A DNA stretch of 64,000 nucleotides, from the NCBI RefSeq assembly GCF_023197165.1, contig NZ_JALPRD010000006.1:186001-250000 (forward strand), in the 5' to 3' direction. The position numbers and the translations under genes are program-made. The notes under the pieces were generated by a model that saw only the letters and a list, made by a program, of their open reading frames with translations, was not told where the DNA came from and ran no database searches. Source of the DNA: Sphingopyxis sp. MSC1_008 (lineage in GTDB: Bacteria; Pseudomonadota; Alphaproteobacteria; Sphingomonadales; Sphingomonadaceae). Numbering within the stretch: position 1 is the stretch's first letter; each line of letters begins with the position of its first letter. Shown here in pieces: positions 53,662 to 61,968 of the stretch.

Positions 53662-55524
53662 TCAGCCTAGTCCAAAGGCGACGGCTGTCCAGTAAGTGAT
53701 TCCGGCAGCGGCATAGGCGAGCAGGAACAAATAGCCAACCATGAACATGGGCCATTTCCACCCATTGGTCTCGCGCCGGGTGATCGCGATCGTCGAAATG
53801 CACTGCGGCGCAAAGACGAACCAGGCGAGGAAGGCGAGCGCGGTGGCGAGGCTCCACTTGCCTTGCAGCCGTTCGCCGAGCGATTGCGCCATCGCATCCT
53901 CGTCGCCATCGGCGTCGATCGCATTTGCGGTCGCCATCGCCGACACCGCGACTTCGCGCGCCGCCATCGCGGGGATCAGCGCGAGCGCGATGTCGTGGTT
54001 GAAACCGATCGGTTTGACGACGACTTCCAGCCCGCTCGCGATGCGGCCGGCGACGCTATATTCGACCTGGCTTTCGCCTTCGGGCGCCTGCGGAAAGGTC
54101 AATAGCAGCCAGAGGACGACGGTGGTCATCGCGATGATCGTCCCCGCGCGGCGGAGGAAGATCCACGCCCGCTGCCACAGGCCGAGCGCGATGTCGCGCA
54201 GTTGCGGCATCTGATAGCGCGGCATTTCCATCATGAAGCCCGCGTTGGTGCCCTTCGCGACCGTGCGGCGGAGCGCCCATGCGACGACGAGCGCGCCGAC
54301 GATACCTGCGAGATAGAGGCCGAAGAGCACAAGTCCCTGCAGCCCGATGCCGGTGCCGCCGACGCCGCGATTCGGAATGAAGGCGGCAATGATCAGCGCA
54401 TAGACCGGAAGCCGCGCCGAACAGGTCATCAAGGGCGCGATCAGGATCGTGGTCAGCCGGTCCTTCTCGTCGGGGATCGCGCGCGTCGCCATAATCCCGG
54501 GGACCGCGCAGGCAAAGCTCGACAGCAGCGGGATGAAACCGCGCCCCGACAGGCCGACCTTGCCCATCAGCCCGTCCATCAGGAAGGCGGCGCGCGTCAT
54601 ATAGCCCGACGCTTCGAGGAGCAGGATGAAGAGGAAGAGGATCAAAATCTGCGGCAGGAAGACGACGACCGCGCCAACTCCCGCGAGCAGCCCCTCGACC
54701 ACCAGGTCGCGCAGGAAATTCTGCGGAATATTGTCGACGACCCAGCCCTGCAGCACCCCGACGAGCCCTTCGAGCGCGTCGGCGGGCGGGCCGGCCCAGG
54801 CATAGACCGCCTGGAACATCACGAACATCAGCGCGAGCAGGATGAGCATGCCCGCGACGGGGTGAAGCACGATATTGTCGACGCGCTGCGTCCAGCGGCG
54901 CACCGGCGTTTCGCTGAGGATCGCGGCGCGCGCGATCGTCCGGGCGCGCTGGTGGAGCGAGGCGTCATTCGCTTCGGCCGGAGCGGTGACGCCGCCCGCG
55001 GCATGCGACCCGATCGCGCCGTCGACCGCGGCGAGCAATTCGGTGAGCCCGCGCTTGCGCACCGCGACCGTTGGCACGACGGGGACGCCCAACTCTTTCG
55101 ACAGCCGCGCGGCGTCGAGCGTCAGCCCGTCGCGCGTCGCGAGATCGACCATATTGAGCGCGACCACGGTGGGCAGGTTCAGCGCGAGCAATTCGAGCGC
55201 GAAGCTGAGATGATTGTCGAGGTTCGCCGCGTCGAGCACGACGATCAGCGCGTCGGGGCGCTTTTCGCCGTCCTGCCGACCGAGGATGACGTCGCGCGTC
55301 ACCGCTTCGTCGAGGCTCGCGGGGGTCAGGCTATACGCGCCGGGCAGGTCGATCAGCGAGATCGGGCGGCCATCGGCAAAGCTTGCGTGCCCCGCCTTTC
55401 GCTCGACGGTGACGCCGGGATAGTTAGCGATCTTCTGCCGCGCGCCGGTCAGCGCGTTGAACAGGCTCGACTTGCCGGCGTTGGGATTGCCGACGAGGGC
55501 GATCGAGGGAATCGCGCCGGTCAT
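53662..55524 (-). CDS. feoB: Ferrous iron transporter FeoB
   Basis: 620 residues, the compact FeoB size. G1 GNPNAGKSS at 12-20, G2/G3 region DLPGAYSL near 58, G4 NMVDLATRDG near 124, then GTPase-to-membrane hinge and the Gate motifs with about ten membrane helices. ACAVPGIMATRAI near 371 and CSARLPVYALI near 405 are the conserved gate elements. It imports Fe2+. The ATG overlaps the feoA stop. Confidence 0.96.
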   Translation of the reverse strand: MTGAIPSIALVGNPNAGKSSLFNALTGARQKIANYPGVTVERKAGHASFADGRPISLIDLPGAYSLTPASLDEAVTRDVILGRQDGEKRPDALIVVLDAANLDNHLSFALELLALNLPTVVALNMVDLATRDGLTLDAARLSKELGVPVVPTVAVRKRGLTELLAAVDGAIGSHAAGGVTAPAEANDASLHQRARTIARAAILSETPVRRWTQRVDNIVLHPVAGMLILLALMFVMFQAVYAWAGPPADALEGLVGVLQGWVVDNIPQNFLRDLVVEGLLAGVGAVVVFLPQILILFLFILLLEASGYMTRAAFLMDGLMGKVGLSGRGFIPLLSSFACAVPGIMATRAIPDEKDRLTTILIAPLMTCSARLPVYALIIAAFIPNRGVGGTGIGLQGLVLFGLYLAGIVGALVVAWALRRTVAKGTNAGFMMEMPRYQMPQLRDIALGLWQRAWIFLRRAGTIIAMTTVVLWLLLTFPQAPEGESQVEYSVAGRIASGLEVVVKPIGFNHDIALALIPAMAAREVAVSAMATANAIDADGDEDAMAQSLGERLQGKWSLATALAFLAWFVFAPQCISTIAITRRETNGWKWPMFMVGYLFLLAYAAAGITYWTAVAFGLG

Positions 55525-55781
55525 GCGACGGGCTCGATTTCGATCGCGGCGGCCTGGCTCGCGCGGATGATCACCTTCATGCGTCCGACGGTGAGCGCCA
55601 GCGGATCGCGCGAAAAGATGCTGCCGCGGTGGAGCGGGGTAACTTCGCATCCTTCCATCAGGCCGAATTCGCGCAGGCGGCGGCCTTCGTCCTCGGACAT
55701 CGCGGTCCAGTCGATGCGGGCGATTCGCACCGCGACGCCCAGCGGCGCCCGATCCAGAATATTTTCGAGCAAAGCAGTCAT
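55521..55781 (-). CDS. feoA: Ferrous iron transport protein A
   Basis: 86 residues with an SH3-like fold; LREFGLMEGCEVTPLHRGSIFSRDPLALTVGRMKVIIR is typical of FeoA. It is a partner of FeoB, with which it overlaps by ATGA. There is no clear Shine-Dalgarno sequence; GCTCGCAA precedes the ATG. An AT-rich dyad stands just upstream. Confidence 0.93.
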   Translation of the reverse strand: MTALLENILDRAPLGVAVRIARIDWTAMSEDEGRRLREFGLMEGCEVTPLHRGSIFSRDPLALTVGRMKVIIRASQAAAIEIEPVA

Positions 55782-55787
55782 TTGCGA

Positions 55788-55808
55788 GCGATTATCAATA
55801 ACAGTCGC
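55788..55808 (-). promoter_or_regulatory. feoA: Candidate iron-responsive operator upstream of feoA
   Basis: Minus-strand GCGACTGTTATTGATAATCGC contains GATAAT and a GCGA/TCGC outer dyad with an AT-rich centre. It lies 7 bp before the feoA start. The pattern loosely resembles Fur-type boxes. It might also hold the -10 region, in which case the leader is very short. Confidence 0.4.
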
Positions 55809-55835
55809 TTCGCGCCAGTCCTTTATCGAAACGCG

Positions 55836-56513
55836 TCAGCGCCCTGGGTAACGCAGCCGCCCGACGAAGCGTGCGAGGCTCGGCCGTTCGACGCTGCGCG
55901 CGGCGCGGCGATGCTTCCAGCTTTCGAAACGCATCACCTGGTCGATCCGGCGCGCGAGGAAGGCGCGCGTATCGGCCAGATCCTCGCTCTCGTCGTTCAG
56001 AAACACCGCCATCGTCGAACCATAGACCGCGCCGAGAATCGCGCGCTTGCTATAGTGATTATAGTCGGTCGCAGTGTCGCCCGCGAGGCGCCACATATGG
56101 TCGGCGGCGCGCCAGCCGAGTTTCGCGGCGTGCGGCGCATTGGTTGGCAGCGCGAGCAGCGCCAGTGCGCGGCGCAGCGATTCGCGATTCGGTGCGAGCA
56201 GGTCGATGCGCGTTTCGACGAGCGTCGTGATGCGCTCGCGAATCTTGAGCGTCGCGAGTTTTTCGGCGGGCCAGCGCGCTTCCATCGCCGCGTCGATGTC
56301 GGCGAACCAGGCGTCGACCATGTCGCGGCCGCCGCCGGGAAAGGCAAGACGCGCGACATCGGGGTCAATACCTAACCGCGCCGCCGCATCGGCGAGCGCG
56401 GCGTCGCCAAAGCCGTCGAACGCCGCCGACGCCGCAATCAGCGGCGCCAGCGCGGCGCGAATCTCGTCGAGGGTCGGGTCGGCGGGAAGGGGGGCTGACG
56501 GGTTTTGGGCCAT
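55836..56513 (-). CDS. COQ9 family ubiquinone-biosynthesis protein
   Basis: 225 residues. An N-terminal TetR-like helical part with an LDEIRAALAPLIAASAAFDGFGDAALADAAARLGID pattern is followed by the COQ9 domain with GWRAADHMWRLAGDTATDYNHYSKRAILGAVYGST near 150-184. COQ9 is a lipid-binding partner for the C5-hydroxylation/methylation stage of ubiquinone synthesis, typical of alphaproteobacteria and mitochondria. Confidence 0.92.
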   Translation of the reverse strand: MAQNPSAPLPADPTLDEIRAALAPLIAASAAFDGFGDAALADAAARLGIDPDVARLAFPGGGRDMVDAWFADIDAAMEARWPAEKLATLKIRERITTLVETRIDLLAPNRESLRRALALLALPTNAPHAAKLGWRAADHMWRLAGDTATDYNHYSKRAILGAVYGSTMAVFLNDESEDLADTRAFLARRIDQVMRFESWKHRRAARSVERPSLARFVGRLRYPGR

Positions 56514-56517
56514 AGTG

Positions 56518-57429
56518 TCAGATAGGCCGCGCCGAACGGTTCGGCAACCGGATCAGCACCAGTGCCGCACCGACCATCATCCCGCCGAAAACATCGATCG
56601 CCGACAGCGTCTCGCCAAAACCGACCCAGCCGGTGAGCGCCGCGAAGGCGGGCTGGATCAGCAGGGTCAGCCCGATCACCAGCGGGGAGAAACGCGGCAG
56701 CGACCAGATCATCAGCCCCTGCCCGATCACCTGGCTGACCAAAGCGAGCAGGATCAGTGGGGTCCAGTTTTGCGGCATCACTGTTTCGCCGAGCGCGAGC
56801 GCGGTGCCGAGCAGGATGGGGACGCAGACCGCCGAGGCGATCGCGAGTGCTGTCCACGGCGCGAGCGTATCACGCACGCGCTGCATCAGGATGACATAGA
56901 CGGTGTAGAGCACCCCCGCGAGCAGGCTGAGCAGGTCGCCGACGAGATAGTCGGGCGACAGCTCGTAACTTTGCCCCATGAGCAGCGCCGATCCGGCAAA
57001 AGCGAGCAGGATCGCTGCCGCCTGCCAGCCGCGCGGCATTTCGCGGGTCAGGAAGATCGTCCAGAGGACGAGCAGCAGGCTGGCGCAATTGCCGAACAGC
57101 GTCGCATTGGCGACTTTCGTCTGCAGGATGCCGAGGTGCCACGCGGCAAGATCGAGCGCGAAGAAGATGCCAGCGGCGGAGGCGATCAGCAGCGCCGGAC
57201 GCGGCGGCATCCGTCCGCCGGTCTCGCGCCACGCGAAGATCAGCAGCAACGGCAGCGCGAGCGTCATGCGCCAGAAGGCCGAAGCGGTCGGGCCGGTGTC
57301 GGCCATCCGCACGAGCATCGCGCCGAGCGACAGCGCGATATTGCCGCCGATCAGCGCGGCGAACGCCCAGCGGCCGGCCGTGGTGCCGGCGCCGGGCGCC
57401 GCGTCGATACTGTCCATCTTCGCTGTCAT
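56518..57429 (-). CDS. DMT superfamily (EamA) transporter
   Basis: 303 residues, ten predicted membrane helices in two EamA repeats. GNIALSLGAMLVRMADTGPTASAFWRM in repeat one and SPLVIGLTLLIQPAFAALTGW in repeat two match the family. Substrate unknown. It sits 4 bp upstream of coq9 on the same strand. Confidence 0.85.
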   Translation of the reverse strand: MTAKMDSIDAAPGAGTTAGRWAFAALIGGNIALSLGAMLVRMADTGPTASAFWRMTLALPLLLIFAWRETGGRMPPRPALLIASAAGIFFALDLAAWHLGILQTKVANATLFGNCASLLLVLWTIFLTREMPRGWQAAAILLAFAGSALLMGQSYELSPDYLVGDLLSLLAGVLYTVYVILMQRVRDTLAPWTALAIASAVCVPILLGTALALGETVMPQNWTPLILLALVSQVIGQGLMIWSLPRFSPLVIGLTLLIQPAFAALTGWVGFGETLSAIDVFGGMMVGAALVLIRLPNRSARPI

Positions 57430-57496
57430 TTAGATTTTCTTTTGCTACGTACCATTGTGCCGGCACCGCTGCGTCCATAGCTTCGCGGGCCATAGC

Positions 57497-57515
57497 GGCG
57501 ACCGATGGGGTCGCC
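57497..57515. promoter_or_regulatory. Small hairpin between transporter and OYE gene
   Basis: GGCGACC and GGTCGCC pair around a 5-nt loop, 38 bp upstream of the alkene reductase ATG. It may be an operator or leader hairpin; no regulator is known. Confidence 0.3.
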
Positions 57516-57553
57516 ACTAAAAAACGAAACGCAAAGTGAAACGTGGAGGAAAC

Positions 57554-58639
57554 ATGGCCGTATCACTATTCGATCCGATCAAATTGGGCGCGATCGACGC
57601 CGCCAACCGCATCGTCATGGCGCCGCTGACGCGCGGCCGCGCCGGACCCGGCTTCGTGCCGAACGAACTCGCGCGCGAATACTATCGCCAGCGCGCGTCG
57701 GCGGGGCTGATCATTTCCGAAGCCACCGGCATTTCACAGGAAGGCCTCGGCTGGCCGAGTGCACCGGGCCTGTGGACCGATGCGCAGGTCGAAGGCTGGA
57801 AGCCGGTGACCGACGCCGTTCACGAGGCCGGTGGGCGCATCGTTGCGCAGCTCTGGCACATGGGCCGCGTCGTCCATTCGGTGTTCAACGACGGCAAGCC
57901 GCCGGTTTCGGCGTCGGCGACGCAGGCGCCGGGCAAGGCGCACACCCCTACCGGCCGCTTCGAATATGAAGTCGCGCGCCCGCTCGAACTCGGCGAAATC
58001 CCGCGCGTGATCGCCGATTATGTCAAGGCGGCCGAAAATGCGAAGCGCGCCGGTTTCGACGGCGTCCAGCTTCACGGCGCCAACGGCTATCTGATCGACC
58101 AGTTCCTGCGCGACGGGTCGAACCTGCGCGACGACGATTATGGCGGGTCGGTCGCGAATCGTATCCGCCTGCTCCGCGAAGTGACCGAGGCGCTGATCTC
58201 GGTATGGGGCGCCGACCACGTCGCGGTGCGCCTCTCGCCCAACGGCGATACGCAGGGCGTCGACGACAGCGCCCCCGAAAAACTGTTCCCGGCCGCCGCC
58301 GCGGCGCTGAATGCGCTCGGCATCGCCTTCCTCGAGCTGCGCGAGCCCGGCCCCGAGGGCACCTTCGGCCGCACCGACGTGCCCAAGCAATCGCCCGCGA
58401 TCCGCGCCGCCTTTAAGGGGCCGCTGATCCTCAACAGCGACTATGATGTCGCGCTGGCCGAAGGCGCGCTCGCGAATGGCACCGCCGACGCGATCGCATT
58501 CGGCCGGCCGTTCATCGGCAACCCCGACCTCGTCGAGCGGATCCGCCATGGCGCCGAATGGGCGGCCGACAATCCGCAGACCTGGTACGCGCCGGGACCC
58601 GTGGGCTATACCGACTATCCCGCGCTGCAAACGGCGTAA
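57554..58639 (+). CDS. Old yellow enzyme (alkene reductase)
   Basis: 361 residues from ATG 57554, after GGAGGA. NRIVMAPLTRGRAG near 18-31, GGRIVAQLWHMGRV near 97-110 with the substrate pair typical of OYE, HGANGYLIDQFL near 177-188 and FGRPFIGNPDL near 315 identify an FMN-dependent NADPH ene-reductase of the NemA/XenB type. It reduces activated C=C bonds or nitro groups. Confidence 0.92.
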   Translation: MAVSLFDPIKLGAIDAANRIVMAPLTRGRAGPGFVPNELAREYYRQRASAGLIISEATGISQEGLGWPSAPGLWTDAQVEGWKPVTDAVHEAGGRIVAQLWHMGRVVHSVFNDGKPPVSASATQAPGKAHTPTGRFEYEVARPLELGEIPRVIADYVKAAENAKRAGFDGVQLHGANGYLIDQFLRDGSNLRDDDYGGSVANRIRLLREVTEALISVWGADHVAVRLSPNGDTQGVDDSAPEKLFPAAAAALNALGIAFLELREPGPEGTFGRTDVPKQSPAIRAAFKGPLILNSDYDVALAEGALANGTADAIAFGRPFIGNPDLVERIRHGAEWAADNPQTWYAPGPVGYTDYPALQTA

Positions 58640-58647
58640 TATGTTCC

Positions 58648-58685
58648 TGATCCGGGCGGTTTTGGCCGTCCGGATCATCCCTTTT
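58648..58685 (+). terminator. Terminator after the OYE gene
   Basis: TGATCCGGGCGG and CCGTCCGGATCA pair over 12 bp with one G-U pair (plus strand) and a 6-nt loop, followed by TCCCTTTTC. The right arm overlaps the stop codon of the convergent membrane-protein gene. Confidence 0.8.
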
Positions 58686-59349
58686 CGGCAATCGCCTTGT
58701 CGATGATCCCCGCGCCGATCGGCCCGAGAACATTGCCGCCGAAGCGGAACAGCACAAAGGCGCCGACAAAGAGGATCAGCGGCTCGACAAAGGCCGCGAC
58801 GATCGCCGCGATCACCAATCCGAAAAACAGGAACATGAATCCGCCCGTCAGCTCGGCCTGACCTTTGGCGCCCAGCTCGATCGTGCGCGGTCCCTTGGCA
58901 TCCCACCATTTCGCGGTGACGATCGTCTTGCGGTCGCCGGCGTGCGGCGCGGCGCGGCTGGCGATTCGCGCGGGCGTGGGATTGGCGGCCGGAGCGGGCC
59001 GATCGTCCGGCTGCGCCTGGTTCCACGGCCGCTTGTTGCGCTCGGCGATGGCGGCGGCGATGCGGTCGCTGCCGCTGTTCGCTGCTGCAGGTGTCGCCTT
59101 TTGCTGCGCGGGCGCCGGCCGCGCGCTCAGCCCCGATTCGGCGCGCGCGGCGGCGGACGTATCGGGGGCGGCGACTGTCTTTGCCGATGTCTTTGCGGGC
59201 CGGATCGGCTCGACGCCCGCCTTGCGGTCGTGAAGTTCCATGCGTTCGGCCGCGCTCAGCGGGGTTCGCCCGGTTTCCTTGTCGATCACTACCAGCCGCC
59301 CGCCGCGCTCGACGACGGAAAAACGGCTGGGAGGCGGGCGATCAACCAA
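58675..59349 (-). CDS. Membrane protein of unknown function
   Basis: 224 residues, apparently a TTG start 8 bp inside the end of ribH (AAGGA 11 nt before). Residues 1-50 may form a small beta domain. An Ala/Pro/Thr-rich low-complexity section (50-140) follows, and two hydrophobic helices (about 170-186 and 189-203) end the protein. I do not recognise it. The overlap with ribH suggests cotranscription. Confidence 0.7.
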   Translation of the reverse strand: MVDRPPPSRFSVVERGGRLVVIDKETGRTPLSAAERMELHDRKAGVEPIRPAKTSAKTVAAPDTSAAARAESGLSARPAPAQQKATPAAANSGSDRIAAAIAERNKRPWNQAQPDDRPAPAANPTPARIASRAAPHAGDRKTIVTAKWWDAKGPRTIELGAKGQAELTGGFMFLFFGLVIAAIVAAFVEPLILFVGAFVLFRFGGNVLGPIGAGIIDKAIAEKG

Positions 59350-59767
59350 TACCGAATTGTTCCTTCAGCGCGAGCATGGCGAGCGCGGCCTTTGCCGCTT
59401 CGCCGCCTTTATCCTTGCGCGTCTTGTCGGCGCGCGCAAGCGCCTGTTCCTCATTCTCGACGGTGAGGATGCCGTTGCCGATCGCGAGGCCATCGAGCGT
59501 CAGCGCCATGATGCCGCGCGCGCTTTCATTCGACACAACCTCGAAATGATAGGTCTCGCCGCGGATCACCACGCCCAATGCGACATAGGCGTCATAGCGC
59601 CCGCTGTCGGCGGCGAGCGAGATCGCCGCGGGCACTTCGAGTGCGCCGGGGACGGTCACCGTGTCATGGCTATGCCCTGCGGCGTCGAGCGCGCTGCGCA
59701 CGCCGTCCAGCAGCATGTCGTTGAGGTGAGAATAAAAGCGGGCTTCGACGATCAGAACATGTGCCAT
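59342..59767 (-). CDS. ribH: 6,7-dimethyl-8-ribityllumazine synthase
   Basis: 141 residues from ATG 59767, preceded by AAGGAGG 6 nt upstream. [27 protein letters not shown] and [18 protein letters not shown] carry the substrate and catalytic residues. It condenses DHBP with the pyrimidine. The DMT transporter gene is 10 bp upstream. Confidence 0.95.
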   Translation of the reverse strand: MAHVLIVEARFYSHLNDMLLDGVRSALDAAGHSHDTVTVPGALEVPAAISLAADSGRYDAYVALGVVIRGETYHFEVVSNESARGIMALTLDGLAIGNGILTVENEEQALARADKTRKDKGGEAAKAALAMLALKEQFGIG

Positions 59768-59777
59768 GACGGCCTCC

Positions 59778-60629
59778 TTAGGTGGATGGGGGAAGATGCG
59801 AAAGCAGCAAAAGCAATGCCCCTGCGGCAATCAGGATGGCGGCCGTTAGACTGTGCGGCGTGATGCGCTCTTTCATGGCGATCCACGCTATCACTATGCT
59901 GACCAGGATACATGTTTCGCGCAGCGCGCTGACGACGGCAACGGGCGCGTATCGCAGGGCGACAAGCGTCGAACCGAAGCTGACAATAGCGAGCGAGCCA
60001 GCCGCCAAGCCCGGCCGCAGATTGTTGCGCATACGCTTGGCGGCGGCGGGTCCCGCCGACGCCCGGAACTGGATCACCAGCGCTATCCCGGTCGCGAAGA
60101 AGAACCAGCAGAGAAAGGGCAGGACACCCTCGCTCGCCCGCATTCCGCCCGCATCGACGATCGTATAGGCGGCGGTCAGGGTTCCTGCCGTCAGGGCGGC
60201 GACAAGCCCGGCGGTCCCGATACGACCGCCGGCCGATAGCGATAATATCCCGGCACAGATCGCAGCGACACCGGCAATCTCCCCGAAACTGGGAATTTCG
60301 CTGAACAACAATGCGCCGCCGACCGTTGCGATGAGCGGCGCTGTTCCGCGCGCGATCGGAAAGGCGATCGAAAAATCGTTGAGCTCATAGGAGCGCGTCA
60401 ACACGAGTGAATAGAGGCTGTGCAGGACGACCGCTCCGCCGAGCCATGGCAGCATAGCCGGAGTGGGCAAGCCTGTGAACATCAGCGGAATGGCGGCGGC
60501 GCCAGCCCATGTTGCGCCGCACAGCGCGCGAACCGCTGCTTGATCCTCGCCCGATTTCAACAGGGCGTGAGAAGAAGCGGTAGTCAGTGCGGCGACAAGC
60601 GCCAAGCCGATGCCCAGCGACTGGCTCAA
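59778..60629 (-). CDS. DMT/EamA transporter between ribB and ribH
   Basis: 283 residues from a TTG start at 60629, 7 bp after the ribB stop, with GAGAGG inside the ribB end. Ten membrane helices in two EamA repeats: [16 protein letters not shown] in the first helix and [20 protein letters not shown] near 84-103 are typical. Its place between ribB and ribH suggests riboflavin or flavin transport, as for the RibN branch of this superfamily. The substrate is inferred from context only. Confidence 0.8.
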   Translation of the reverse strand: MSQSLGIGLALVAALTTASSHALLKSGEDQAAVRALCGATWAGAAAIPLMFTGLPTPAMLPWLGGAVVLHSLYSLVLTRSYELNDFSIAFPIARGTAPLIATVGGALLFSEIPSFGEIAGVAAICAGILSLSAGGRIGTAGLVAALTAGTLTAAYTIVDAGGMRASEGVLPFLCWFFFATGIALVIQFRASAGPAAAKRMRNNLRPGLAAGSLAIVSFGSTLVALRYAPVAVVSALRETCILVSIVIAWIAMKERITPHSLTAAILIAAGALLLLLSHLPPST

Positions 60630-60636
60630 TGCACGA

Positions 60637-61911
60637 TCACGCCTCTCCGGGAATGGGGCGTTCGCCGACGACCGACAGGCCATAGCCTTCGAGCCCGACG
60701 ATATTGCTGTGGGTGGGGGTGAGCAGTTCCATCGCATGGACGCCGAGGTCGGCGAGGATCTGCGCGCCGATCCCGTAGGTGCGAAGGTCCATCCCGCCGC
60801 TCGGCGCGGGGGTCGGGTCGGCCGAGGCCGACCCGGGAAGCGGGCGCATCAGCATCACGATCACGCCCGATCCGGCTTCGCCGATCGCGTCCATCGAACG
60901 TTGCAGGCGGCGCTTCTTCGGTCCGGGACGGCCCATGATATCGTCGAAGATCGACACGGGATGCATGCGCACCAGCGTCACGCCTTCGGGGTCGATCGCG
61001 CCCTTCTGGAGCACGAGATTGACCGTGCCGTCGATCTTGTTGCGATAGGATTTGAGGCGCCAGTCGCCGCCATAATCCGATTCGAACGGATCGTCGGATA
61101 CGCATTCGACCAGCCGGTCGTTGCGGTGGCGATAGGCGATCAGGTCGGCGATCGTGCCGATCTTGAGCCCGTGGCGGCGCGCGAAGGGGATGAGGTCGTC
61201 GAGCCGCGCCATCGTGCCGTCGTCGTTCATGATTTCGCAGATCACGCCCGAGGGGTTGAGCCCCGCCAGCCGGCTGATGTCGACCGCCGCCTCGGTATGG
61301 CCGGCGCGCACGAGCACGCCACCGTCGCGCGCGATCAGCGGGAAGATATGGCCCGGCGTGACGATGTCGTCGCGGGTCTTGCCGGCGTCGATCGCGACCG
61401 AAACGGTGCGCGCGCGGTCGCCCGCCGAAATGCCGGTGGTGACACCCTCGCGTGCCTCGATCGAGGTGGTGAAGGCGGTTTCGTGCCGCGTGCCGTTGTT
61501 GCGGCTCATCAGTTCGAGCCCGAGCGTGTCGACGCGCTCGCGGGTCAGCGTCAGGCAAACGAGACCGCGGCCATGGGTGACCATGAAATTGATCGCGTCG
61601 GGTGTCGCCATCTGCGCCGGGATGACAAGGTCGCCCTCATTTTCGCGGTCCTCGTCGTCGACGAGGATGAACATGCGGCCGTTGCGCGCCTCGGCGATGA
61701 TTTCCTCGGGCGTCGCCATCGGCGACAGGTCGCTGCCGTTCGCGAGCCAGTTTTCAAGCTTGCGCAGCGTTTCGGCGGTGGGGTTCCAGCCGGGCGAATC
61801 GAGGTCGCGCAGGCTGTTGGCGTGAAGACCCGCGGCACGGGCAAGACCCGAGCGGGACATCGTCCCGTCGTCGACGATGGCGCGGATGCGATCGATGAGC
61901 TGTGTAGACAT
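60637..61911 (-). CDS. ribB: HTH - DHBP synthase (RibB) - RibX fusion
   Basis: 424 residues from MSTQLIDRI (an ATG at 61920 adds three). Residues about 1-62 resemble a Cro/XRE helix-turn-helix: SRSGLARAAGLHANSLRD with WNPTAETLRKLENWL. Residues 65-275 are RibB: VDDEDRENEGDLVIPA, GRGLVCLTLT, TTGISAGDRARTV, and PGHIFPLIARDGGVLVRAGHTEA. The C-terminal 150 residues resemble GTP cyclohydrolase II (RTYGIGAQILADLGV), but HPVSIFDDIMG replaces the family's HSECxTGD...CDCG, so the zinc cysteines are missing. It should make DHBP but not open GTP. Confidence 0.92.
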   Translation of the reverse strand: MSTQLIDRIRAIVDDGTMSRSGLARAAGLHANSLRDLDSPGWNPTAETLRKLENWLANGSDLSPMATPEEIIAEARNGRMFILVDDEDRENEGDLVIPAQMATPDAINFMVTHGRGLVCLTLTRERVDTLGLELMSRNNGTRHETAFTTSIEAREGVTTGISAGDRARTVSVAIDAGKTRDDIVTPGHIFPLIARDGGVLVRAGHTEAAVDISRLAGLNPSGVICEIMNDDGTMARLDDLIPFARRHGLKIGTIADLIAYRHRNDRLVECVSDDPFESDYGGDWRLKSYRNKIDGTVNLVLQKGAIDPEGVTLVRMHPVSIFDDIMGRPGPKKRRLQRSMDAIGEAGSGVIVMLMRPLPGSASADPTPAPSGGMDLRTYGIGAQILADLGVHAMELLTPTHSNIVGLEGYGLSVVGERPIPGEA

Positions 61912-61923
61912 GACGACCATGTC

Positions 61924-61960
61924 TCACATCATAATGTGATTGTCAATCTAGATATCACAT
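61924..61960. promoter_or_regulatory. ribB: ribB operator candidate: three TCACAT half-sites
   Basis: TCACAT (61924-61929) and ATGTGA (61934-61939) form a palindrome with 4-bp spacing. A third TCACAT at 61955-61960 lies exactly 31 bp from the first, about three helical turns. On the minus strand TTGACA also lies between them (61947-61942). The array fills the gap before ribB, so the fused HTH is a likely binder. Confidence 0.6.
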
Positions 61961-61968
61961 TGCGTTGA

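Noticed and set aside
61921-61968. FMN riboswitch upstream of ribB
   Set aside because: The gap is only 48-57 bp, too short for the element, and none of its conserved purine-rich blocks is visible.
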